In this document: in pieces, positions 13,490 through 24,158 of the stretch | How the letters are laid out: each line of letters starts with the position of its first letter | How positions within the stretch are numbered: the first letter of the stretch is position 1 | DNA from: Gnetum montanum | Taxonomy: Eukaryota; Streptophyta; Gnetopsida; Gnetales; Gnetaceae | DNA length: 64,000 bases | Direction of reading: 5' to 3' | Assembly (NCBI GenBank): GCA_015680685.1 | Contig: MNCI01004113.1 | Location: 1,481,795 to 1,545,794, forward strand | Notes under the pieces: generated by a model | Database searches by the model: none | The model's input: only the letters and a program-made list of their open reading frames with translations | What the model was told of the DNA's origin: nothing | Translations under genes and position numbers: made by a program

Positions 13490-14975
13490 TAAAAAGTTAT
13501 AGTCTCCATAAAGATATTTCATCTATATTACATCGATCCATGGCTTGGTGCTTGTACAAATTTTCCATGCAGTCTTCACCAAAAGAGTTATATTAATGTC
13601 CTCAAGGAGTTGTAGATTCTCTCCTCTACATTTCCATGGTTTATAAATTTGATCCTAGTGAAAATAATGGAAAGACTTCTCCAAATGATTGCAGCATAAA
13701 AAAGTCCTTTCTATTTTTTTCAATTTCTTGTAAAAGTTGTTTTGGGTATGTAAAACATGAAAGATAGTACAAGAGGTAAGGCTTGCAAAGTAGATCTAAT
13801 AAGTTGCAAGCAACTTGCCGAAGAAAGAAGCTTAGATTTCTATCCATGTAACCTTTTATCCATCTTCTCACAAACGACTAACCATTAGTTTTTCTTCACA
13901 CGATGTACAAACATAGGCATGCTTAAATAAATGGTAGGCAAAGTTTCAATTGAGCAACCTAATAATTGGCTATATTTTTGAAAATAGTTGATATTCACAC
14001 CAAAATTGGACAACAATTAATAATTGGACATGCTCTTTATTGCCTTGTGAAAACGAGAATTCATCATCCAAAAATAGTGAATGTGTGTAAAATTAACATC
14101 CCAATACTAGTTGTATTCCTTTGATCTTTCCTTGAGAGCTAAGGTACCTTAAATATGAAGCAAAACCTTCCATTGTTGTAATCCATTGGAGCTAGAAAAA
14201 TCACCAATGTTCAGAAAGGCCATCTTTTGGAGTACTGGTGCCATATAATTCTAGTTTATCATATCATATGCCTTTGAAATATCAAGTTCTAGTGCTATAG
14301 TTAGTATGTTTTGTAACTATGTAGAATGAATAATTTCTTGAATAAGTAGTACATCATCAAGAATATTTCTTCCAGCATTTTTGTTCCAATGCAACTAGTT
14401 TTGGCATAATCTTTTGCATTTGAAGAGTGATAAAGTTTGAAAAATTCTTATAAAATGAAGTACATAAATTGATAGATCTAAATTCAGTAATATCCTCAGC
14501 CCCTTATTTATTTTAGGAATCAAAGCCATTTAAGTGATATTCCATGCTCTCATAATCTTACATGTTCACCATAATTCATATTCCGCAATACCAATATCAT
14601 CCTTAACTATGTACCAATATTCTTTGTAAAATGAAAAAGAAAATCTATCCATTCTAAGGGCTTTTATGAGTCTATAGAAAACACTATTTCCCTTATCTCT
14701 AGTCCTGTAGGTTGCCTGTTCAACCAGTGTATGTCTTCCTAGAGATGCCTGTCAATGCTCTAAATAATGGATGTCATTGCTATAGACTCTAGATAATGGT
14801 CTGAATTAAATAACATCTTATAGAAATTGATGACAGTGTCTGCAATTGCATTTGGATCCTGCACCATCTGCCCATTCAAATCCTGCATAGCCATGATCCA
14901 ATTTTTCTTTTGGTGAAGTGAGACATAAGTAGGAAGAAAATGGATTCCTTCATCTTCCATTTTACCCAATTAAGG
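13490..14975 (-). pseudogene. LINE (L1-type) reverse-transcriptase remnant
   Basis: Read on the minus strand, broken frames show the plant LINE RT domain in order. From about 14969 there is a pre-RT segment with DLNGQMVQDPNAIADTVINFYKML. At about 14500 there is the IPK...EFRSINLC block. At about 14270-14300 there is LDISKAYD, the RT motif containing the first catalytic Asp. At about 13560-13870 there is the post-RT region, with LLQEIEKNRKDF and a KTAWKI block. Many stops and shifts make it non-functional. The endonuclease part and poly-A tail were not found. Confidence 0.75.
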
Positions 14976-15006
14976 TAAAACTGTCACTGAGTGACTATTA
15001 TTTGGA

Positions 15007-15112
15007 CCGATGGTAAGGTGGTTGTTTCTCAAGTTGTAAGATTTATGTTCAAGCCTGGGTGCAGCCACTTATTGCACCACTTAAAAAGAGGTTCATTTTT
15101 TGCTCATCCATC
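15007..15112 (+). repeat. SINE-like repeat, copy 2
   Basis: The best-preserved member of the family: GATGGTAAGGTGGTTGTTTC, then a B-box-like GTTCAAGCC, GGGTGCAGCCACTT and ACTTAAAAAGAGGTT. The order and spacing match the copies at 8790, 42860 and 43015. Confidence 0.55.
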
Positions 15113-15559
15113 TTGAATTATGGTTAGGTTTTCCTACTTGCAATGCTTCAAATTTGATGGATTTGTTTTCTGAGTTCAAAATTGTTTTTCAAGGCAGTTT
15201 TACTTTTTGAAGGACTATAAATTTTGTAGTTGATTATTAGGTTAGTCTACCGCATGTACATGTAAATAAACCCAATTTTAGTTTTTGCTTTGGTAAGCAA
15301 GGACTATAAATGTCTCTCATTTTCCAAAAACAGAGATGTGCTTCCCCTATGATGTAGGATTGAGTTGTGTATAACATTGAAATTAATTGTTAATTTATGG
15401 AAAGGGGTTTTGTATACTCGTATATCTAGAAAGTTGTGTTGTTTTTCTGTAATGAATGGAATGTGTGCTATTTCAGCAATTTGCATATGGGCTTGAATCT
15501 TGCAAAATTCCATTTCATATTTCTGAAATAATATATTTTCAAATACTTTATGGACTTCC
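15113..15559. other. Non-coding host sequence left of family B copy 2
   Basis: No supported gene. With the intervening elements removed, this DNA joins the sequence starting at about 40586, so it is the original left flank of the insertion nest. Confidence 0.5.
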
Positions 15560-15564
15560 ATGAA

Positions 15565-16142
15565 TGTGAGAGATGTCCTAGGGTGGTCATTTTCTTGGGC
15601 TCTCCCCATGGTTTGGGGGCCATGGAACACTTTGAGGCGCCCTCGGGTGACTCAAGTGTTAGAAAACCCATCCCAGCTTGGCAGTACCAAGTCAGCATCA
15701 GGATATCCTCCTGATGCAACTCTCTCTAAGTTCTCTTCATTCTACCCTCACACAAAGAACTGCATGGCCCTGATTCTATGGTGGTCATAGATATGTAGGT
15801 AGCCATGATTGGATAGTTCTGGTGTGATGCCAGGCCATGCCTTGTACTAGATCATGAGTGGTTTGGGGGTGAGGCACCACCCCTTATAGATGCCTCATTT
15901 TCTCTTCCACCAAGGTTGTCTATAGGGTTGTTTGTGTGCTTGTTTTCATGGTCCTCATTTGGAGTTGGTTATCCTCCATGAGGTTGTTCCCATACATACA
16001 TTAAGAAGCTGTGTTGCTGCTTACACTCACTCTTGGGTTGCTTGCTAGGTTGAGGTGTATTTCCCAAGTCTTCCACCCTAGATCCATTGGATCTTAGTGA
16101 ATTCCTTGGGATGCTAGACAACATCGGGGCAACGTTGTTACA
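15565..16142 (+). repeat. 5' LTR of family B copy 2
   Basis: Starts TGTGAGAGATGTCC and ends AACGTTGTTACA. Its pair at 21530-22108 aligns along its full length. Confidence 0.9.
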
Positions 16143-16158
16143 TATGGTATCAGAGTAT
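16143..16158 (+). promoter_or_regulatory. Primer-binding site of family B copy 2 (tRNA-iMet type)
   Basis: TATGGTATCAGAGTA begins at the base after the LTR end. TGGTATCAGAG is the usual complement of the 3' end of plant initiator tRNA-Met. Confidence 0.85.
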
Positions 16159-19100
16159 TTTTGAGATTGTGTACGATATGCATGTGCTCTTTGGTTGTGT
16201 TACTCCATTGAGGTTGTTCTATTAATGGTTCCTACGAATTGATACCTAGGTGATCTAGGATCATATCCTTAAGTATTCTTTGAAGAGTTGCCTTATGGTA
16301 ATGTTTTTATGCTCTTTATGAGGGGACTGATGATACATTGTGAGCAACTAATGTATGTTGTCCTCCTTGAGGATGTATATGATTGCATTGTGGTGTTGTC
16401 CTCCACTTGTTTACTTGTGGTTGGACCAGTTGTGATTGTATTTGATATGGTAGAGGAGAGTTCTATTGGCAATTGAAGAATTTTTTTGCTCAAGGAGCTC
16501 TTATCTCTGGTTTCCAGTGATTCATCTGGGATGAATCAAACCGCGATTCTGCTTCGGTTTCCACCCAGATGACATGTATCGAGATGGCATTGGTTGAATT
16601 GTGTAGGATAGGGTATCCTTGCACTCCCACTCACCCTAGATACAGTAAGTATGGGAATTACAAATTGGGACATGTTGATTCCTAGGTACCTTAGGATGGA
16701 GGGCCTTCGAACATGTGCTTTTGATGAGCCTTGTTCTGGGTGGATTAAGACTGTTACCGACAAACTTCATATGTTCATTCTTGCAATTGTATGTTTGTCT
16801 CTTTGTGTATGCGTGTCTTCTTGGTTGTGCTATCAAACTCTACATGTGTGTTACCTTCGTTGTGTCTATCATTTGTAACGTAAGGCTTTATTTTCTACGC
16901 AGTATGATGACTTGTTGATGGGACTATTGAGGATGCATTTTGAGGCCATTTGTGCCATCCCAAAGCCAAAAGTTTGTTGTCTTGTTTTGACAACCTCTTG
17001 TGCATGAGGCATTATTGCCCTTGTTGTTGATCTTTCATGAGTTGTGCTCCCTTGTTTGAGCTAGTTGTGTTGTCCTTGGATTTGTGGCATTACTCTTTTG
17101 ATTGGTGACATTACTTTTGGCTCTTTGATTCAAAGAATTCTAGTGTGGTTCATCCTATTGTTGATTTTTATTGAGACCATGCCTCTTTTGATGAGAGTCT
17201 TTCTTGTGGATGCATCCTCATTGATTTTGCTCATCATAGCTTGAATTGGTTTTATGAAGACTTGTTGTTGTCTAAACCTTGCTCTTCCACCTCATTTTTG
17301 GGTTGAGATGACAATTCTTTATTGCCCATGCCTCTTATGATTGTATTGAGATTTTGATCTTGGTTGGAGCCAGTGTTAGTGGCTGGGAATGGTTGTTGTA
17401 TATGAATCTTAAAATTCTGAGAGTGCGCTAGCTCTCTTTGGGTGTGCCTCATGATGAATTCGTTTGTTTGAGTGTACCTAAATGATCCATCAATGTTTTG
17501 CATGATCGATCTCTATGCATGTTGCTGAGGTCTTGCTCTTTATGATGTTGTGAAAATGATATTACTCTGTTATATGATCATGCTTGATAGTTGTATATGA
17601 GGAGGATGTGCTGATCATGTTCCTGCTAACTTCTATGTGTTTGAGCTATTGTCTTAGTCTTGCAGGCAGCACAGGTACAAAGATGCAACCAGTGGTAACC
17701 TCAGTTGATTCTGTGAGCACTATGTCTATAGGGAAGATGTGTGCTCTTGAGACCTTCATGAACTGATTATTTGGTCTAAGAATCCCAACATTGGGTTGTG
17801 GATTTATTAGTACCTTGGCTGTGATGAATTAGTACGTACATAATGATTTGTTTGTCTCTTTGTGCTGGGGGAGCACTAATAGAAGATGGTGATCCATCCT
17901 AAACCCTATAGATATTGGGTTGGTAGATGGCATGAAATGTTATCCTTGGCCATGTTGGATACTAGTGGCCTAGGAGTGGCCAATGCCTTGAGGTCCCACT
18001 ATGGTAGGTGGTGGATACTCAGTTGGCGTGTTCTATTATTCAATCGTTGCGCTCATGTCTCGAATCATTTTTGTTTGATAGCAGTTGTGTAGTGAGTTCA
18101 GTGTGATGGTTGATCATGTACATTTTGAAACAATGGTGTAGTAGACATAGTTTACATATGATCATGTATGTTCCATGATAGAGACAGATTTTTTTTCAAA
18201 ATAGCATGGTTCTTTCTTGGTATGCTTCTGGTGACCTAAACCTTTCAACTTAGGATGGGCTTGGGTAGTTCGTCCTACAGCCTTTTAGGCTTGGGTAGCA
18301 TTCCCAAATACCATGTATGTTCTCATTAAATGTATTCCTATCCTCGGGTGTGTGAAATATATCCTTGTGATATTCTTAGTTTGAAAGTTTATGCACATAA
18401 AAGTGCTAGATGTTAGTGCCTATGTGAGTCAGTTGTCTCCTCGTTGTAGGCCTATGCCATACCTTGTGACAAGGCCAAGGTTGATGTATGGTGTTTTCCT
18501 AGTGCTCATTCTTAAAGTGCCTTCTCTATATGTTGTAAATGACCTTTGTGCCTTGATGTGTAATTCTACTAAAGACCTCATGAAAATTTCTTTGGTTGCG
18601 ATACAGTGTTGTAATGAGTAGGCCAGGGCATGTCTTGGCCCTCGCATTGGTGCCTTGTGTCCTTGGTGATATTGGCATGTCTTGATGGTGTGTCCTTTGG
18701 TGAACGCTCTTGAGACAAGAAAAGTCTTGGGAACACTTCCTCATGGGTTCCTAGACTGGCAAAAATGTTACCCAAAAATGATCAATGGTGGTTTGTAGCC
18801 TAAAATACAAACAAATTGGTTCGATGTGCTTGATATTCATAGCAGGTGGTTCATGGTGGCCATGTGAATTGCAATGGCAGACTAAAATTCAAATCAAGGT
18901 GATGCTACGATGTCTAGTTTTGGAATAGAGTTGAGCTCTAGGTATTGGCACCGAGACTCCCTCTTCCATGGTTGGACATGATGGTGGAGCAATTTTGCAG
19001 ATGCTGGGATGGTGGTCCATCCTTGAATAAATGATGTTATAGTTATAGAAATTATAAATCTCTTGGTGGCCTTGCTTGGTGGGCTTGAATGTGCTCAAAA

Positions 19101-21515
19101 CACTTGAGCCTATGCTCCCATGATTGGGTGCTCCTAATGATTTGTGCATGTTGGCGTGCTCTCGTGACTGGTTGCTTATGGCTTTTTAGAGGCCTATGAT
19201 GCGCTCTCATGGCTTGGGACTTATTGGTGCTTTGGTTGACTATGGTGTGATTCTGTGACTTGGAATTCATTATGCCTAACAAGCTATGGAGTCTTACCAA
19301 ATATCCCCTATACTTTGTTCCCTATGTACACTAATGTATCACATCGTCTCTCCCTACTATATTGTCCCATGTCTTTGGTGTAATGTTAATTCATGTTGTG
19401 TTCTCACCTCTTTGGTGGGACAACCAAGTTGAGCACTATATTACTTGGCGATTCTCTAATCCTATGAGGGATCATTCTCTATTCTGATGGATGCCCTCTT
19501 CAATTCCTAAAATAGTAAGACATGTGGTATTGAGACAGTTGTTTCCTAGTTGGGACCTAGAAGCAGTTGATGTTTGGGACTTGTTCCTAGCAGTTGCCCC
19601 ATGTTTGTGAACTCTTGGGGCTTGTTTTTAGAGACAGAATATTGTTACCCTAGTGAAATTCATGGAACCTCCTTTGTGAGGCCATGTTGTCGATGTAGCC
19701 TAAATATATATATCTTCCTTCTTGTAAGTAAGGCATGATCTTATGTACTCTCTCTTAGCTTTGGGTGCTCTAGAGGGACTTGATGGGGTTCTCTAGTAGA
19801 CCACCCTTATTGTAAACCATTTGGGGATGAATTATCTATTGTGTTGAGTTGTAGTCGATGTTGGCGAAGCCCATTCTTTGTAAAACTATCTTGAGGACCT
19901 AGTCCTCCTATGGGCAAAATGTTCTTGTTGACTTGCAATTGTTGTTTATGCTAAATGGTAATAGGCAGTGGTGCGGCCTTATGCACCACAATTGTTGTAA
20001 ATGGGCTTGACTAGGATGTATGAAACAAAAACCCAGATCTCCCAGGATGAAATAGAAATCCCTCTTGATAAAATTTGAAGGGATGAACTCTTTGCTTCTT
20101 GAGTTCTTAATGTGGAATCGAATCTGGGTAAGACTTGTGAATCCATGTCTTCTCTTAGTTGGTGACTATTCAACAATTTGATTCTATTGACTATGTGGAC
20201 TACTTGGACATGTATTATGAGTAAGGTGTAGCTGGGCACCTATACTTATGAAAGAAACCTCCCAAAGAGGATCCTTCACTCAAGTTCAAAATCCTAATGA
20301 AAGGTGTTGATCGAGAGTTGTAGTCGTTCTTGATATGGTGGGGAAATTCAAATTCGGGAAACCTCAATGTTCCTTGGAGAATTCATGATTGTGGTTGCCC
20401 TTGAAAGTGACTCTATATTCTTTCTTAGACCTAGTGTTTAGAAAATGGTGCATGTCCCATAACTTGGAGTGTGGGGGATAGCTTGTATGTTGCAAGTGTA
20501 GTTGATCCTTCCCCATGAATAGGATATTATGGTTGCAATCAATGATGTGCTTACGGTTGACATGAGACTTGTGTATGGAGGATTGTCATGGGGTTGGCTA
20601 CCCAACATATCCTCCACTTGTTCTAATATTTGAGCAAGCATTCTCAATGTTGGACAATCACAAAAGTTGTTGATGATAGTTTGGGCTTGTTTGTTATGAT
20701 AGCCTCTTGGAGAAGTTTCCAAACAAATTTTGGATCTTTTCTCTCGTTGTGGCAATGAAATATTGTGGGATGGTGAATTAAGGAATGCGATGTTGGTGTG
20801 TCTGCAGATGGCAAGGTCAAGTTCAAAAGATCTGCCCTTGCACCTTTTTGGAAGGGGAACACACTCGACTCTCTTCATACCAGCTTGAACAAACATGATG
20901 GGGAAAATGTGCATGGTACAGATGCACATGGATTCTGTGCTTAAATGGCCGCATTGATGAGACCCCATGTGTCTGGATGCGAGTGGAAGAATGTGGAGTT
21001 CTAGCAAGCATGAGTTGCTTGCGGAGACATGGCTCTTTTGGAGCATGTTCTCCCTCTCAGTTTGATGTTCCGAAGTCCATCACCATGGGTAGTGTTCCAG
21101 GTGAGCCCTTCAAAAAAAAATTATGGGTGCTGAGATGCCATTCATAGAGGAACTTGGCTGGACTTGTGGAAGAAGAGCTATCTTCTTGCATAGGTATGGG
21201 TCTACGCAAAAAGATAAGTCTCTAGACCTAAGAAGGGACGAATCTAGGGGATGCCTTAGAGACATTGGCAGTTTGGGTTGGACTACTTCCACTTGTCACA
21301 GAGTTGGGAAGTCTTTAGGATTCCTCCAAGTGCCCTTTGCATTTCATGCAAAGCATTGGATGGAAGGACGTATCAGGTGTTGGGGTTGGTACCTTCCTTC
21401 AAGCTTGGTGTCAGATGAGTTGATGGATTCTCTAGAGTTGACGGAGTTCCAAACCCATACTTGAAGTGTACTCTTGAAGCTATCATAGGCTTCGCTCCTA
21501 GGACGTCGCTTCTTT
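16159..21515 (+). other. Non-coding interior of family B copy 2
   Basis: A 5.4-kb interior without supported genes. The longest open frames are on the minus strand (for example 20438-21046, 202 codons). They are partly shared with copy 1 (3853-4305 and 3487-3819) but broken at different places, so I do not call them genes. The conserved length and order between copies suggest structural rather than coding constraint. Confidence 0.7.
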
Positions 21516-21529
21516 GTGCAAGGGAGGAT
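21516..21529 (+). promoter_or_regulatory. Polypurine tract of family B copy 2
   Basis: GTGCAAGGGAGGAT lies immediately before the TG of the 3' LTR. Copy 1 has GTGGGGGAGGAT at the same place (4677-4688). Confidence 0.75.
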
Positions 21530-22108
21530 TGTGAGAGATGTCCCAGGGTGGTGGTTTTCTTGGGCTCTCCCCATGGTTCGGGGGCCATGGAATGCTTTGA
21601 GGCACCCTTGGGTGACTCAAGTATTAGAAAATCCATCCCGACTTGGTGGTAACAAATCAGCATGAGGATACCCTCCTGATGCAACTCTCTTTAAGTTCTC
21701 TTCATTCTACCCTCATGTGGAGAACTACATGGCCCTAATTCTATGGTGGTCATAGATATGTAGGTAGCTAGGATTGGATAGTTCTAGTGTGGTGCTAGGC
21801 CATGCCTTGTACCAGATCATGAGTGGTCTAGGGGTGAGGCACCACCCTTTGTAGATGCCTCGTTTTTTCTTCCACCAAAGTTGTTTACAGGGTTGCTTGT
21901 GTGCTTGTTTGCATGGTCCTCATTTGGAGTTGGTTATTCTTCGTGAGGTGCGTTCCCATACATACATTAAGAAGTTGTGTTGCTACTTGCACTCACTCTT
22001 GGGTTGCTTGCTAGCTTGAGGTGTATTCCCTAGGTCTTCCGCACCAAATCCATTGGATCTTAGTGAATTCCTTAGGGTGTCGGATAACATTGGGGCAATG
22101 TTGTTACA
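21530..22108 (+). repeat. 3' LTR of family B copy 2
   Basis: TG...CA LTR paired with 15565-16142. It is followed by the ATGAA target duplication, which overlaps the GAAAC duplication of the adjacent solo LTR. Confidence 0.9.
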
Positions 22109-22115
22109 ATGAAAC

Positions 22116-22249
22116 TAATGGGACGCGATATCGCATGGGCCACGATATCGCATCCCTCACTATATTGCGTATGCGATATCGGGTCTTCCCTTGCGATATC
22201 GTGTACGCAATATCGCGGTGCACCATCATATCTATAAATAAGAGGTAGT
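22116..22249 (+). repeat. Family C solo LTR, left part (split by element D)
   Basis: Together with 39905-40580 this forms an 810-bp LTR flanked by GAAAC at 22111-22115 and 40581-40585. It begins TAATGGGACG, a mutated form of the TGATGAGAC start seen at 63768 on the minus strand. It carries several GCGATATCGC-type palindromes followed by a TATA-like CTATAAATA at about 22233-22241. No primer-binding site or purine tract adjoins it, so it is solo. Confidence 0.8.
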
Positions 22250-22339
22250 TGAAACACTACAAAATTCGGAGCGTAGTACTTGCTCGACACCGAGCAGGTC
22301 CCTGGGACCCGCGAACGACGCCGGCTGCATGAGTACATT

Positions 22340-22770
22340 GTGCCAGCGTATACAACCAGCGTATATGCCCAAGTTCACATGTACAGCGTATACGCCCAGC
22401 ATATACACCTGACTCCTACACCGTATACGCTCAGTGTATACGCCTGACTCTACAACGTATACGCCCGGCGCTCCAGCGTATACACCCAGGCACTGCCAAT
22501 GCATACGCTCGATGACAAACCCTCCAATGACAGCATGAAGATAACGTCGCAAGGATTGAAGCAAGTGGGCATCCTTCAGTGTATACGCCTAGCATCCTTC
22601 AACGTATACGCCCAGCATTCATCAGTGTATACGCCCTGCATCCGCCCTGCATCCGCCCGGCCCTCAGCATCTTCACCCACGTTCACGCACTCAGCACATC
22701 TAGCGTATACGCCCAGCATATACGCTGACCTGATATGGCGTATACGCCCAGCATATATGCCCAACACTTG
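22340..22770 (+). repeat. GCGTATACGC palindrome array in the U3 of element D's 5' LTR
   Basis: Many irregularly spaced copies of GCGTATACGC and one- or two-base variants (AGCGTATACGCCC, GTGTATACGCC). The core is a perfect 10-bp palindrome with a CpG on each side. The array lies upstream of the LTR's G-box and TATA box, where an enhancer would be expected. Confidence 0.85.
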
Positions 22771-22811
22771 TAATATTGTACATTTGTAAATTGTGCACCC
22801 GGTCAATGCGC

Positions 22812-22856
22812 CACGTGTCACCCAACCCGAGTCTAGCGTAACAACCTGTATAAAAA
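22812..22856 (+). promoter_or_regulatory. LTR promoter of element D: G-box and TATA box
   Basis: CACGTG (22812-22817, within CCACGTGTC, an ABRE-like G-box) lies about 30 bases upstream of TATAAAAA (22849-22856). The same pair occurs in the 3' LTR (39277-39282 and 39314-39320). This is a plausible stress-responsive promoter; its activity is inferred only. Confidence 0.65.
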
Positions 22857-23444
22857 CCCCCATTTTCCACTTCACACAGGCGGTTGGCAAAATCCCGGAG
22901 CATACGAGAGAACATTTACGCTGCGCAAAAGAGCTGAAACCCTCCTACTCTGGGAAGCCCTGTATGCTCCAGATACAGTCTCTATGCTCCGCTCGCCCTA
23001 CAGACCAGTCGAGTCATCCCTGTATACGCCAGGGCTTTTCGTCCACCTTATGTTCCCACACGACTGCGTTAGACCGGTGCACTGTACTTTGACTCTGTAA
23101 TACCATTGTTTACATCCACTGCATAAGTTCTTTTATAGTCTTACGTCAATTTGGCCCACGCATTACTTACACCTATTTACGCTCATGCTCCGTTTCTATC
23201 TATTTTACGCTGTTTACGCTTAATTCATGCTTGCCACAGTTTATGCATAACCCAACGTATACCATTTGGCGTACGCATGGAGAAATCCTTGTCTGATCCG
23301 CGTGCGGACCACCCAAGGTACTCTGCCTTCGTGCATTCTAGCTCGCCCTCAGGCGAAGGCAGGGTCTTCTGTACTCGTCTTGCGATCTCGCGGCCTCTAT
23401 TTTCCTTCCAGCCGGAGACCGACGATTTCAGGCGATACAGGAAT

Positions 23445-23462
23445 TGGCGCTAGAAGGAGGGC
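23445..23462 (+). promoter_or_regulatory. Primer-binding site of element D
   Basis: TGGCGCTAGAAGGAGGGC begins a few bases after the 5' LTR end. Sequences of this form are, from memory, typical of Tat/Retand-like gypsy elements; I have not assigned the tRNA. Confidence 0.65.
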
Positions 23463-23469
23463 CTCCTAA

Positions 23470-24158
23470 AACTTTGTCTGCAAATTTCTCAGCGTTTACG
23501 CTGTTAAGTGTCTACGCCGCTAACTGCATGCCGCTCCCTGCTGAAACCCTTCAGTGGTTACGTCACCCAGCCTAAAACCCGAGCCTAATTGTCCAGCGTC
23601 TACGCTGTTCAGTATTTACGCCCCCTCGTAAAAATTCCCTTTGAAAACCATACGTTGCCTTGTTTACGCTGCGTTTTGCCTTTATGCGGTGCATCGTTTA
23701 CGCTTTGCATTGTTTATGCACTGCCTTGTTTACGCTGAGCTTTGCTTTTACGCTGTGCATTGTTTACGCTGTCATTGTTTACGCACTGCATTGTTTACTG
23801 AGCCTCGTTTACACTGAACCTTGTTTACGCTGAGTGTAGTTTACACTCCCTTGTTTTTTACGCTGCAACTGGTTTACGCTGTGACCTGTTTTACGCCGAG
23901 CTTGTTTTACGCTCCTCACTTTTACGCTGAGCCTTGTCTTACGCTGTCTTGCTTACGCTGCACCCTTTTTTTACGCTGTACCTTTACGCTATACACTGCC
24001 TGGCGTATACGCTGAGCCACTTACGTCGTAGACTTGTCTACGCTCAACGCCTACGCTAACGTATACGCTGTCATACGCCGTCAGCTGAAGCGTATACGCT
24101 GTACGTTGTGTGATACGCCAATTTCACTCTAGACTGTCATGCCCTTTAACAATTCATC
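23470..24158 (+). repeat. Leader of element D: TTTACGCTG repeat array
   Basis: Untranslated leader packed with degenerate TTTACGCTG, TCTACGCTG and GTATACGCTG units, a relaxed form of the LTR palindrome in which the right half (TACGC) is conserved and the left half varies. No open frame. Confidence 0.8.

Larger units (their letters stand above)
15565..22108 (+). mobile_element. Family B non-coding LTR retrotransposon, copy 2 (complete, LARD-like)
   Basis: It has two LTRs of 578 and 579 bp with TG...CA ends, a tRNA-iMet-type primer-binding site directly after the 5' LTR, a purine tract directly before the 3' LTR, and the 5-bp target duplication ATGAA (15560-15564 and 22109-22113). The 5.4-kb interior has no recognisable gag or pol. 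Copy 1 at 1-5208 matches the interior throughout, so this is a real family and not a random deletion product. It must depend on proteins from another element; the iMet primer suggests a Copia or chromovirus-like helper, which is inference. Confidence 0.9.
22250..23439 (+). repeat. 5' LTR of element D
   Basis: Runs from TGAAACACTAC to GGCGATACA. It aligns along its length with 38757-39904. Over about 310 compared bases (from 22795 and 39259) I counted roughly 13 differences, mostly C/T or G/A, so the copy is not recent. Confidence 0.9.

Noticed and set aside
20438-21046. 202-codon minus-strand ORF in family B copy 2
   Set aside because: The matching part of copy 1 is broken into separate frames, the composition is not protein-like and no domain is recognisable, so it is treated as chance in a non-coding interior.
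22340-22770. CRISPR-like array
   Set aside because: Repeats are 8-10 bp palindromes with irregular spacing, inside a plant LTR; no direct-repeat and spacer regularity and no cas genes.
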